Source of the DNA: Spirogloea muscicola
Taxonomy: Eukaryota > Streptophyta > Zygnematophyceae > Spirogloeales > Spirogloeaceae
NCBI GenBank assembly: GCA_009602725.1
Contig: WELB01000024.1
Span: 408,891 to 461,002, forward strand
DNA: 52,112 nt
Direction: 5' to 3'
The notes below the pieces were generated by a model, which made no database searches, was not told the DNA's origin, and worked only from the letters and a program-made list of their open reading frames with translations. This document shows positions 28,180-39,540 of this stretch, one piece after another. The position numbers were made by a program, and so were the translations under genes. Positions within the stretch are counted from its first letter, which is position 1, and every line of letters begins with the position of its first letter.

Positions 28180-28860
28180 TTATAGTGAGCAGCCGCAGGT
28201 CAGCGATACCGGGTCTCCGGGTAGCGGGTCCCCTGGCACATCAGTTGTTTCCTGGCTAGAGCCAGAGAGGCTACCGCCAATGCGCGACCGGCACGCAGAT
28301 GCAACGCGCGTGCCATGGACGGCTGCAGCGAGACTGACAGAAAATGAGATGATGAAGAAGAAGCTGTACACGAACCAAAAAGCAATGTGGTATTGAAAGG
28401 GGGAGGGACGCTTCCAGTAGAGGGGCGGGCAGGAGCCAACCGCGCCGCGACAAGTGGACCGCGCGTGCGGGTCGGCCGGGCGGGCCTCCGGGACGTCGGC
28501 CGCCGGCGGCAGCCGCCGGCGCCCGCGGCTCGCGGGCCGGCAGGCTTGGCCGCTACGCCACGCCACGCTCGCGTCCACAGTGGCACCTGCAGCTGTGGCT
28601 GGGCTTTGGGCCCACCTTTCCGCCCCACTGGGCCCCCTCGTGGCGGGCCCACGTCAAGAAGGGCAGTGAGCTCGTCGTCAGGAAGAAGAAGTGGCACTCC
28701 CAATGGGGGCCAAGGGCTGCGAAAGTCCAGCCCAAAAGAACTGACAAAGGTTCGGAGGGGCCTACAAGCGATAAGCAGCTACAAAGGGGCCTGAAGATGC
28801 TGGAAGAGAGACTCTTCCAGCAGAGGGCGATGGCTGTGAATGGCTCCAGCCAAGTGCAAA
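28180..28860 (-). mobile_element. Retrotransposon pieces, family D-like, mixed with unassigned GC-rich DNA
   Basis: Minus strand SVSLQPSMARALHLRAGRAL at about 28270-28330 is a family D terminal domain. GGGCTGGACTTTCGCAGCCC (inverse, about 28715-28735) is a degenerate hairpin. The intervening 28.4-28.7 kb is GC-rich, Arg/Gly/Pro-coding on both strands, and not assignable. Confidence 0.55.
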
Positions 28861-28909
28861 GACTGTCTTCTTAAGCCGTTCTTCTGAAAGCCAATTCCTT
28901 TCGCAGAAG

Positions 28910-29610
28910 CTGAGCTCACCACTGGTCGCGCTCGCCACTCGCCGCCTGCTACAGGAAGGTTTGGCCACCGCCCACGAGCAACGCCAAGCTTCTTCATCCG
29001 CGAGATTTGCCATGCTACAAAGCTTCAAGTTTGCACTTGGGAATGTCATCACAATGAAATCAATGGCCGCAGACTTTGGCTCAGGCCCTCTTAGTAAGCC
29101 CGTGTCAGCAATAGCAGCTGGTGAGGTAAGTAGTGGCAGAACACCGCGCGGCGCCAGAAAGGAGAGAGAAAAGGCGCAAGGAGCGCTGAACATATAGGGA
29201 GGCCAATGCAAGCCAATACATTTGTTCAAGCAGAATAAAGTGCAGAATAAGTTACATATGGCGGAGCCCTAGCTAAGGACAGAGGCTGTAAGAGCACACA
29301 TGGCACGCGTTTCAAGGCAAGCGAGTAGGATCGGCTGGAGAGACTAGGACACAGGTGCAGGGGGGGAAGCACGCACGGCGCCCAAGAATCGCTGCCCCCT
29401 GCTCGCATCACCGCTGGTCAGCTCGAGATGCCAGCAGCACCAGTGGCGAGGACCTCTGCAACACCCCTGGATGTCTAGGGCCAGCGGGTGGACTGTATTG
29501 AGGTCAGGGTGGTCCCTGTGCTTCTGGTACGTCTCCTGCTCGGCCGCCTCTACGGCACAGGCGGTATCAGAAGTGACATGGCCCTGCTATGCGGAAGCGG
29601 TCGACAGAAA
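28910..29610. repeat. Right arm of the ~700-bp inverted duplication
   Basis: Reverse complement of 26431-27128 with scattered substitutions. The shared short open frame (plus strand here, 28961-29197) differs from its partner at several amino-acid positions, so it does not look constrained. Its origin is not recognised. Confidence 0.85.
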
Positions 29611-29734
29611 CGGGTCCGTGAGCAGCTGTTGGCCACCCTTGAAGGGCGCGAATCGGCACGGCTCTACCGAGGGACCCAAGGCAAAGTTGCGCGGGTATCA
29701 CGCCGGCTGCTTGGGGCACGCCAGCGTTCCGCGG

Positions 29735-30060
29735 CCTTTGGTTGCATGCTACGGGATGTTGCTCACGCTGAGCCTGCAGCGCTCGCAAGCCCAGGGCCTT
29801 CCTCAGCGTGCTGGCCCGACCTGAGGCACGCGCCGGTTTCCGAAGCCAGCCCGTCCCTCTTGAACGTGCTCACTCATGGTATCAAAGCTCCTTTCCAGCC
29901 GTACGTCCGCTCCACTTTCTTAGCCCCTCTCAGCCTTGGGGTTTGCCATGTCAAGCCCCATCCGCTATACTTCCTTTGGCCTCTGCACGAGCAGTGAATT
30001 GGCAAGGCGTGGCCTCCCATTTGTCGATGCGCACCACGCGCCTCTTCTCTCGGGAGCTAG
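29735..30060 (+). mobile_element. Retrotransposon relic, family A
   Basis: LVACYGMLLTLSLQRSQAQG LPQRAG is followed by a frameshift, then NVLTHGIK in another frame, then a family A-like 3' UTR with GCGCACCACGCGCCTCTTCT at about 30030. Confidence 0.7.
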
Positions 30061-30084
30061 AGAGAAGCTCTCCAGAGGCGGTTG

Positions 30085-30790
30085 AAGGCCAGCCCAAAAG
30101 GGAATTCTGGTGGATTTGAAATAAACAAAGGCCAAAGTAGTCAAGTACGAAGGCAAGCACATCGAATGACGTCGATTACTCACTGCAGATCGACTCGCTC
30201 AGTCACCACGGGTCAACCCATAAAGGTCACTGATCGATGCCTGGATACCAGATGGCAGATTCGAAGCCCTTCTGCCATCAACTAGAGCTCGCCCAGCTTT
30301 CTGTTGCAAAGCATGTGCCTGAGCACGCTGCAGACAGGCCGACACTCGTTGTCGCAAGAACGACCGATATGCAGCTGGGAAGCGCATCTCAGCTGGAAGC
30401 ACACATGCACATCGTGCATAGCCTAGATTGGCAATATTCTAGAGGGGAGTGTAACAAGGAGGACATAAACAGCCAAAGATATCGACTGCAGCTGGCAGGA
30501 GCTGATCGCGTTGGGGGTGTAGTGGAAGTAATGCTGCAGCTTCCTGTGTTCTGCACTGTCCACTGCGTGGCCAGCGATGTGCGTCGATGCTGGACCTTGA
30601 TAAGCCTCTGTAGCAGGAGAAAGAAACAGCGCTTCCAACAGCGTAACAACAGCACCACTCAAAGGCCCGTGGTCCTCCACCAGGTTGCACGCCCCCAACG
30701 TCAAGGGTGCGGCGATGATGACGTCCTGGGCATCCGTGGTGACAGGCATGAAGATATTTTCCACTTCCACGACCGCACTCTGCATAGCTA
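30085..30790 (-). mobile_element. Retrotransposon relic, family B: C-terminus, 3' UTR and an upstream piece
   Basis: Minus strand LPAEMRFPAAYRSFLRQRVS ACLQRAQAHALQQKAGRALV and SDLYGLTRGD-stop (30199-30402). Upstream on the same strand to 30785 an open frame (VVEVENIFMPVTTDAQDVII...) is probably the diverged endonuclease part. Inverted hairpin half GGCCAGCCCAAAAGG at about 30089-30103. Confidence 0.7.
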
Positions 30791-31110
30791 TACTCCGGGT
30801 CCTTCAGACCTTGTGCATCCCTTTGGGCTGGCCTCTCCCAGCCACCAGTCACTGTAAGCGCGCGTTCTCTTTGCACTTTCTGCATTTTCTGCCTGAACAA
30901 TGTCTTGGCTTGAATTGGCCTAGCTTTAATCTCATGCGCACCGCGCGCCTTCTCTCTCTCTCTTTTTAGTCCGTGAAGAGAAGTGGCTGTCCCAGAGGGG
31001 GCAAGGGCGTGTATGAAGCCAGCCCGGAAAGAGTCGTAAGTCGAAAGGGCCAAGCTACGTACCGCCAGCGGGGGAAAGGCGCGCGGGGCGCATGGGACGA
31101 GTTGGAGGCC
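30791..31110. mobile_element. Retrotransposon 3' tails, family C (+) then family A
   Basis: CTTTGGGCTGGCCTCTCCCA GCC hairpin at 30822-30843 with CCAGTCACTGTAAGCGCG. Then the family A 3' UTR in plus orientation (CATGCGCACCGCGCGCCTTC, 30932-30951) and an inverted copy of the same UTR (GGCGCGCGGGGCGCATGGGA, about 31077-31096). Confidence 0.7.
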
Positions 31111-31289
31111 AATGCAGTTCAGTTCGATTGAACTCAGGAGAGAGGGGGGAAAAAATCCAAGCCAGAGGGGGGCGGCGCCCTGGCCGGACGCCCGGGCCGC
31201 ACCACGCGGCGCTTGCTGCTGGCGCAGGGGCGGCCGGCGGCGCGGNCCCCCCAGGCGCACCTCCTCCGCCGCCGCCCCTCCCCGGCGCC

Positions 31290-34200
31290 ATGGCGGCGGC
31301 GCCCGGCCCGCTGGCGCTGGCGCTGCTGCTGGCCGCCGGTGAGCTCCCGCGCTCCCTGCGCATCGTCGGCCTCCCCTTGGACATGCTGGCCAGGAGAGCC
31401 CCCGCCAGCTCGGCGCTCCAAGGCACGCCTCCGTCTGACGACCCTCCCTCATCTCCATCTGCAGCGACCGTGGTGGCAGCCCTGCAGCAGCCTGCCATCT
31501 CCCTTGACGACGTGAGCAGCTCTACACCTCCCCCCCGCCCAAGCAGTCGCTCTCTTCCCTCTAGTGCACCCAAGCGTTCCGAGTCGTGGAGATGCCACCG
31601 TGGCGTTGCTCTCCGTCGTGCGTGACTGGTGAGGCGCAAGGGTGGTCATCGCAGTATCACGCGGAGTCTGCCCACTGAGCTCAGGAGACACTTGTAAAAC
31701 TGCTACTTGGCTGATGTCGCGAGCGTGACACGCCTGCTGCCACTAGGACGCTATGCTGCTGGCACCGCAGCCGCGAAACCCACGCCTTTGGGTGAGAAGC
31801 ACAGCAGCAGCTTCTGGCTGCACCTTGTATTGTGCATTGAGTGTAGCACCAGGTGGTGCCTCTGGCACAGGTCTCATCTGGAAGTGGGGGCCCATCAAGG
31901 AAGTTGCTCCAGACAACCAGCCCAGATTGTAAGCTTTCTTGCCGCCAGGCTAACGGTTTTGACAGTGTTGTGATTCCAGCTGTGCTCGTAAGACGGATTG
32001 GCTGTCTAAGGAACCAGCGTTTCAGCAAGCTCGTGTCGCATGCAAACATCTACGATGCAGGTCCTGGATTCCAGTCGTCAAGAAGAGTCGCGTCAGGTTC
32101 TCCAATGGTCCAATGCAGTGCGGTGCACTGGCGAAGTTGATCTTGTCGTAGCAGACGAGTCAAGTCACTAGAGATCACCGCAGCATCTGCCACTTTGCAA
32201 AACTCTCAACATACACTGGATGACCATCTGTGCCAGATGCTCCTCTTCGAGATTTCAAGCAGTCGCAGCAAAATCCACCTTCTCAGCTAGCAACCTGGCA
32301 AGGAACGGACCCGTGTGCAAATTGCACCACCACCCCGGGCAGCTGCGCCTGGTATGGCATCACCTGCGACATCCCCTCTCACAGGGTCTCCGCATTGTGA
32401 GTGTCACCACCCTAGCCTGGACCCTTCCCAAGATCAACAGGCTTTCTTACTCGCTACCTCAGCTTTTATGTTCAGCAGACTGGCACGTGACAAACACGCA
32501 GTGCGTGTGTTCAGACAACTCGTCAACCTTGGCATCAACACAGCGATACCATACAACATAGGGAACCTCGTATACCTCAACACATTGTAAGTCCACGCTT
32601 CTGGCCCCTTTTTCGGCGTTTGTTCCATCTTATGCTGGGCTGGCCAAGTACAGCCATCGCCCTCTACTGGAAGAGTCTGTCCCCTAAGGTGGCCATTCCA
32701 GTCTCCAGGGTGTCACGTGTGCATCATGCTAGATTGAGAATAAGATTCATGCTGTTCATGCAACAGTATCGAGGCAGGGGGACATTGCATTGCCAGGCTT
32801 TTGGCTTGTGAAAAGTGGTTGGTCCTTCTAAGAGTCACCATATCAAGTTTGCAGGCACCTCTACGGGAATCAGCTTGTTGGACAGATCCCATCACTTCCT
32901 CACAATCTCAATTTGCTGTATGCATATCTCCTGTCTTGACTTCTGGCAAGGGGTTCTCACAACAATGACTGCATCTGCGTAGTCATATGGTCTTAGAGGT
33001 TGTTTATGAAGAGACATATTACTCCTGAACATAGAGAATATAGAGGGGAGTTTCCATGTGTTGAGTGAGGAAGTGATGATGACTGTCGTTAGTGATCGAA
33101 AAGTAGGTATCAAATCCTGCGCCAATTGGTGTTCTACGCAGTAGCATCCTCGTATTTGAATGCCGTTTCTTGGACCCTCATTCAGGAACTTGGACAACAA
33201 CAGTCTGAACGGGCCAATTCCCACTTCCATTGGCAACCTGAAGAATTTGACACTGTTGTAAGCAGATTTCGCATGAGCTTCTTCTGCTGTCAAGGCAGTG
33301 ACATTCGTCCAGATTAGAGAGCTCGTATGATCAATACAATCTGCATCAATGGCTTTTGCTCCTGTGAGAGTGCCCGTACGAACACAACAATCTTGCATCC
33401 ATGACCTTCCCTCCATGGCTTTCGCTCCTCCTCCTCGCTTACTTGTTTGTTGTGAGGCCGACCATGGAGCATTGTGCCTCACAAATCTTCTGGTCAATGA
33501 TGCTGAAGACTGCTTCCCTTACTTGGTTCACTGACTGAACCAAACTGTTGCGACTCCTGGACCGTGCTCCAGGCATCTTGCTTACAATCTATTGACTGGG
33601 GAAATACCATCTTCAATCAATGCACTAAAGAAGCTTGTGATATTGTGAGTGGGTCTACTGAGATGCAACTCTACTGAGAATCTTAGAAAGCATCACATCT
33701 AGCCTGCCAACACGATACTCTGCCACTTTTGTGAAGCATATGGTGGATACTGCAGGGCTGCATACACTAGTGTGCTAGTGTTGCTCCTTACTTCCTGACA
33801 TTGTCAGATTACACAGGTCACACAGGTCGGTAACAGCTTGCAACCCCTAGCTTGAATTGTCGCGATCCTCAGCGCGATCCTCAACTGGCGCCTGTTTTTG
33901 CAGTGTTGTCAATGATAACAAGCTGAGTGGACCTCTGCCCAGCACATTGGATCGACTCAAAGCGTTGCAGAAGCTGTACGGAGCAACTCCCTTTCTCTCA
34001 ATTCTTGGTTGCAGACCTGTTTGCTGATTGCAGAGTGGCCTTTGACAGTAGTGGGCACTTGTTCCATCTTCCTCAGTGTTGTGGGTGGCAACGCTATTTC
34101 GGCGTTGTCAAGTTCCATTGGCAAGCTCCAGTTCCTAACAGTCCTGTAAGCATGCCATCAATGCTAAACCCCAAACCTCTAAACCCCGGATCCTTCAAAT

Positions 34201-37200
34201 TCTGTAGTGACAACAACCACTGCATCAGAAAGGAAGCATATACATGCCTATGCTATATGTACCCCCCACAAAGGCACCTCGGAGTGGAAGCTCGGACATC
34301 TTTACTCTGCCATCTTCTCACAGGCAGACTGTGCAATAGGAAGCTTAGGCCACCATGTACTTCTACCGTGTACTTCTACCCTGTCATGCCAGTGCACCCG
34401 ACCAAATCATGAGCCCTATTGCTACGTGTCACTAATGTCTCTATAGACAGCTGACATATGCCATCATTTATGTGGCAGTGACGTCTCTCGTAACAACCTG
34501 ACTGAGCAGCCATTTCCTTCTTATGTGACTGGCCTCCCAAATCTGCAGTTGCTGTATGGTCACACCCTATGTTGGACCCCGTCAAGTGCCACTCTTGCAG
34601 GCATTGGTGGCTAGGGACTGTCTGGCCGAGTGCTTGTCAACCTTGTTGTTGAGAGCAGGGCCACACTAGACATTGAGAAGCGCTGTTTCAGCAGGCCACT
34701 GAGCAGGCTGAGCGTCTCATTGCAGGATACTCAATGGCAACAAATTCAATGGAACAATACCAGCAAGTCTTGGGACAAGCCTCAAGAAATTGACTTTATT
34801 GTGAGTGGTGACTCTTTCAAATCCAACAGAGTCACGATAGTGCTGTTGCTCGATGTCTCTTTGGTCTTCATGCCTCTGTAACTGCCGTTCCTGTACCATG
34901 GTGTCAGGGGAGTCTTGGGGGGAGCTTACCCCTCAATTCATGTAACAGCAAGCAACATAAGTTGCTCACAATGCTGAGTGTCAATCGCTGCAGGCGATTG
35001 GATGACAACCGCTTCAGTGGCAGCTTCCCCATGTCGCTCATCCCCCTGATAAACTCCACAGCTCTTAAGACACTCAGTGTGGCCTCAAATTACCTTACTG
35101 GCATGCAGCCCAACATCACAGCCAAGGGGGTGTTCCTCAACTTCACAAAGAATTGCTTTGGTTTCACCACAGGCGGTCACATGCCTAGTGCAGGCCAGAG
35201 GGCGAATCTGGAATGTCAGCTATTCTACGGTGTTCCTGTGCCACCACCACCTTCGCCGCCGCCGCCACCTCCACAATCCCCACCTCCACCACCTGGTAAC
35301 TGTCCAGCATTCACATTTGGCAGGTGTAGCCAGAGGTTCACCAGCTCTACAGACAGTTCCTGGCATTCTAATCTGGATGACACGGCGGCTCCTTCCTTTC
35401 TTGTGTCTTGGCAGCTTCGTGCACCACAGAAGGAAGTACCACAGAATGTCCCGATGCCGTAGATTTTGCCAATAATGACTGTGCTTCCGTTGTATGCAGG
35501 TGAGCAAGAATTTCTCCTCACATGTATACTACAAATAACTATGAGATATGCTTGACGTGTGCATATAATTCTAGCATGACCCAGACGGTAGCAGCTCAAA
35601 GCAGGCCCTCTTGGAATGGCTCCTTATGAAGACCTGACCTCTGTGTGCGCATGATGCTGCAGGAGTGGGATATGCGTGCATGTCTTCCAGCCTGCACAAA
35701 GTCCTTGCAGGATATACCCCGAATATTACCCACTCATTTGGCGTGATGATCCTCAGTTCTGCCAGCAGGAGCTTTCTTGTGATGGGTACTTGACTGCCTT
35801 TTACTCGACGCGCAGACATGCAAGCAGGCTTGATAAAACTTGCTTAGCACGTGGATGTGATGAGCAACAGAAGGGCTGTGGCGATGTGCTCAGCCGTCTT
35901 GCCATGCTTGAGTACAAGAAATGAGTGATCCATTTGACAAACCACTTATGCACGTCGTGGAACAAGGATGCCGTGTCAAAAGGTTGGCCGCAAGCTTGCA
36001 GAATGGACCAGTGTTTTCACTGAGTTGCTAGGTGTTCTCTGAGGTGAAGTCGACTTCCGCTTCATAGGAGTGGATGAAAGGTATTGACAGGTTCATCCGT
36101 CTGCTGCAGGAAGGGGAGTTGCGTGATACAGCAAGCAATCGATGGTGCCCTCTGTTCTGGAGCTTTTGACCAATGCCAAGATCATCTGTGCAGGTTGTTC
36201 ATTGCAAATGCAGCAACTCATCCCACTGCGACATTGATGTCATGTTGCAGTACCTTGCCATGTCCCTTTGCAAGTCACATGTGACTTGCCTAGCCATGTG
36301 TACGAGTCTAGACTGACCATCACTCATTAACGTGGCAGCCTGACCATGCAGAGATGTGCTTGTCCATGTAACTTCACTTCTGTTTGTCTGCAGGAATGGC
36401 ACTTGCACAGCCTTTCCGCATCCTGGAAGACCGTGCAAGAATGCTTTCACATGGGATAATCCCCCAGTGAATCCTCAGTGGAATTCTGGTTGCTACCATC
36501 TTACTTGCAACAGGTAAATATAGATGCTATTACCAAGCATGAGCTTGTAGTGTGCTTCGACACTCCCCTCATCTCATCACCAGCACACATCCAATGCCAT
36601 GTCGTGGCGTAGGTCTCAAAGCTCTGTGTAGGTCAGATCCTGGATGCTTCTATAACTTCATGCAAGTACTTTCAACAGGGTAAACTCAATTTCGACTGTT
36701 CTGTTACTTCTGTCATGCTGCTTCGTGCGGAGGTGTGCAGCAGAGTGCTTACTGATGATCACTCTTGCTCTCTTTGCTCAGCACTGGGGGCTGCTATACT
36801 GTTGTCTTTGCAAACAACAAGACCTTGTGCAACTCTACCTCTCTGCCAAACTGCAAGACAAACTACTGCAGGTGCTGCTCCACTCCCTTCCTTTCATGTC
36901 ATTTGCTTTCTTGCTCCTATCCTTGATATCGATTGCCGGCAAGTATTCGGGCATCAGATAGCGACCTCTGTGCTGACTCGTGGTTACTGAGCGGGTCAGC
37001 TTAGCAGCAGGTGATGTACATATGTCAATGTGCTTGCCTTTGTACGTGGCCACACGGGCCCTCCATCACTTACTATACACTCCACTCCTTGAGGGGCTAG
37101 TAGAATTACGCTACATGAGAATAGCAATCTGGTCCCATAGGCAAAGACAGGAATTGAGTTAGCTCTGGAAAACGATATCACATTGCAGTGGGAATGGCTT

Positions 37201-38259
37201 CTGTGGTACTCAAGTATGGACCAGCCCAGACAACACGTCGTGCTCAAGCCAGTGCATGGAGAAAGTTTGCAAGTTAGTGAGAGCGCCTCCACTACTCTTG
37301 TTCAAATTGTCAAATTGCAAAGTACTGGATGCAGAGGCTTCGTATGTTAGATGACATTTGTATACATCTCCAGCCATACATTTCAGGATTTTGCTGAAAG
37401 CAAATGGCAGTCTCTCTGCTCAACCTTAAGTCAATCCTCGACTCTGAAAATCGTCTTACAGGAAAGGAGTCTGCACATCAGTCAAGAACAAGCCAGACCA
37501 TATTCTCTGCGACAAATTTGATAGCGGAGCCCCACCTGTTGCAGACCCCAACCATCCAGGCTATGATTACAACACAGAGCCACCACCAGTTTATGACTAC
37601 TACGATCATGACCACGAGTGTGTCTCACTGGGATGCTAGTAAGTTCTTCAATACTACAAGCAGTCCACTAACAGGGAGGGCATGGCTTCCACTCTTGGGC
37701 TAATAAAAGCTGTGGTGAATTCTGCTTTTGATTCTCTTCAGAGCCAGGAAATACACCACTTTCACGTGCATCAGGATGGCTACAATGCCGTGTGACAGAG
37801 AAGCATACTATGGCCATGCTTTTGCCCTCCACACAGACTGCACATGCAAGGCTTCAATGGAGTAGCAAGTGCAACTGGAAGTTGCTCCTATCCAAGTATT
37901 TCCAAAGACCTCACGAGATTATTGCAAATGTAATGTGGTGCAGTCAGGGCTACTGTGTGGGGCGAGGTTACCTGCCAAAGGGCACAACATGTGGCGACAG
38001 ATATGAATGTGGAGAGAATCGTGCTGGCATGTGTTGCACTCGTTGTGACGGCCAAGGTCACTGCTCCTATGAAGGGAGTGCTGGAAATTACTGCTCTTTC
38101 TGTGGTTCCGAAGGATATTATGCATGTGATCCAAACGGAATTTGTGAGTCCAACACTTATGGTTGTGGCTGTAGTGCAAGTGGCTACTGTCAGGAACTGA
38201 CCTCCTTGCCTCAGTCTCCCAACAGTTACCAATATAGTGGTAGTTCGCTTCCTAGCTAG
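31290..38259 (+). CDS. Secreted leucine-rich-repeat protein with SPPPP linker and cysteine-rich modules
   Basis: Exon 1 (31290-31338) is a signal peptide (MAAAPGPLALALLLAA). Exon 2 (32237-32396) is the LRR N-cap: DFKQSQQNPPSQLATWQGTD, then PCANC...CAWYGITCD. Exons 32515-32586, 32855-32917, 33186-33257, 33573-33644, 33904-33975, 34077-34145, 34479-34553 and 34726-34800 each encode one plant-type LRR (LxxNxLxGxIPxxIGNLxxL) and are all in phase 2. Exon 34994-35295 ends the LRRs and enters PPPPSPPPPPPQSPPPPP, a hydroxyproline-type wall linker. Cys-rich exons follow at 35415-35499, 35663-35785, 36110-36193, 36394-36513, ~36583-36679, 36782-36871, 37189-37272 and from 37462. The last block (about 37.94-38.26 kb) contains GYCVGRGYLPKGTTCGDRYE and ends SSLPS. 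No membrane segment or kinase is seen, so an extracellular or cell-wall role is inferred. Junctions between 37.6 and 37.95 kb are unresolved and could hide a stop. Confidence 0.8.
36900..37065 (+). mobile_element. Retrotransposon relic, family B, within an intron of the LRR gene
   Basis: IDCRQVFGHQIATSVLTRGY-stop, just downstream of a Cys-module exon, followed by AGCGGGTCAGCTTAGCAGCA and GTGCTTGCCTTTGTACGTGG, the same 3' UTR as the copy at 40.86-40.95 kb. Confidence 0.75.
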
Positions 38260-38855
38260 TTGTGCCACCTGTAGGGCTATGTTGTATACTGCCAAACAGA
38301 TGCTGTATTCAAAGCCCGCAGTGCCCAGTACCAAGAAGACCTCATTGAGGTCTTTGGTTGGACAACATAGGCCTAAGACTACAGAAAACAAGCAAACAAG
38401 CTTGGAGCAATTGCTTCACTGTTGCGGCAAATGCTCTTGCAACAAGAACCGTAGCATAAGCGCGAGCAGCTTTGCGTTAGTGCCGAAGTCTGTCATTGCT
38501 GCACCCAGAAATGATACTGCATTTCTGGGCTAGGGAAGGTCTACCTGCCTATTCACAGGTGAATGCAATATCTACCACGTGACTGGACTGAAGAGTCTGG
38601 AACTTTTTCGGCACAGCATGGACCACCTGAGCAGAGGCTCCATAAGTGTGAGCACTGCCTAAGCAGAGCAGCGCCGCTGCTGATACAAGCAAACAATCTT
38701 ATCAAAGCAGCATTGGTGTTCAGCCATGTCACATTCCGACCGGTTGCTTACGCCAAACGATGCTGGTAACGGTACATGCCAGTGTATGTAGCTGTCGGCA
38801 AGTTCACGAGAGTGAAAAAGGTACCAAAGCCGCTAGCCGCTTGACGGGGAAGAAG
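38260..38855. other. Spacer/3' UTR downstream of the LRR gene
   Basis: Probably contains the 3' UTR of the LRR/Cys gene. The open frames here (for example one running to about 38533) have no recognisable domain and I do not call them genes. Confidence 0.4.
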
Positions 38856-39035
38856 CCCGCCCAGGCGTGGGCGGTTTTACAGCCCCCTCTGCTAATATTT
38901 TTGATATCAGCAGCCGCATTCCTTTCCAATCTTAGCGCTTTCCCTGGCCCCTTTCTCGTACTTTGTTCATTCGTTTTTGGGCTGGCTTTTCTAGCCCCTA
39001 TCCTCAATGGGCGAGCACTTTCTTCTTTCCAATCA
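38856..39035 (+). mobile_element. Two retrotransposon 3' tails
   Basis: GTTTTACAGCCCCCTCTGCTAA and TTTTTGATATCAGCAGCCGC (38.87-38.92 kb) match the tail of the intact element (48.35-48.39 kb). They are followed by a family D tail with the hairpin GGGCTGGCTTTTCTAGCCCC (38979-38998). Confidence 0.75.
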
Positions 39036-39480
39036 TATTCCTCGCCAGGCCCGCCCGTGCCACAACCCCCCGGGAGGTGTGGTGGCACGGGAGAAGCATT
39101 ACAAGTCGTTGGCCGAGACCCGGCCTGGGATTTCGGACGGGTGAAGGCCGAGAGCAACCTTGCCTGCAGCCTGCCTGCCGCAGTCGCCGCCGCAGCTTGC
39201 TGCGGGCCTGCTGCGGAGGGTCCGTGGCGCTTTCCCTCGGGGACAGCTTGCCGGCTTGTGCCCAAGAGGTGGATTCGCGGCCTGCAGCGGCGCCACAGGG
39301 CCAGTCTTACGCTACACAGATGTGCGCGTGCTTCGCGGTGTAGATGGTTGGCTCCCAAACCCCTACAGCTGAACCCAACATGGACAAGAACCCAACAAGG
39401 GCAACTCACCTGATTGCGTGTAGGGGCAGGTTGTTACAGGCCAAGTAAGATACATCGGTTGCCAGGGGTGAACAATGGCA
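39036..39480. other. Unassigned GC-rich segment with a short perfect hairpin
   Basis: Contains CCCGTGCCAC (39054-39063) and its complement GTGGCACGGG (39082-39091). Plus-strand frames through 39.1-39.37 kb (LRGVDGWLPNPYS end) are not recognisable. Confidence 0.45.
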
Positions 39481-39540
39481 TATTGCAGTGATTAGCACAC
39501 TCACCTGTAGAGTGTCGAATGAGGTGTTTATGCAGTGTAA

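Noticed and set aside
28200-28703. A 167-residue minus-strand protein
   Set aside because: It mixes a LINE C-terminal fragment with GC-rich low-complexity sequence; chance fusion of debris.
34166-34192. Second interstitial telomere tract (CTAAACCCCAAACCTCTAAA)
   Set aside because: Units are too degenerate to separate from chance in an intron of the LRR gene.
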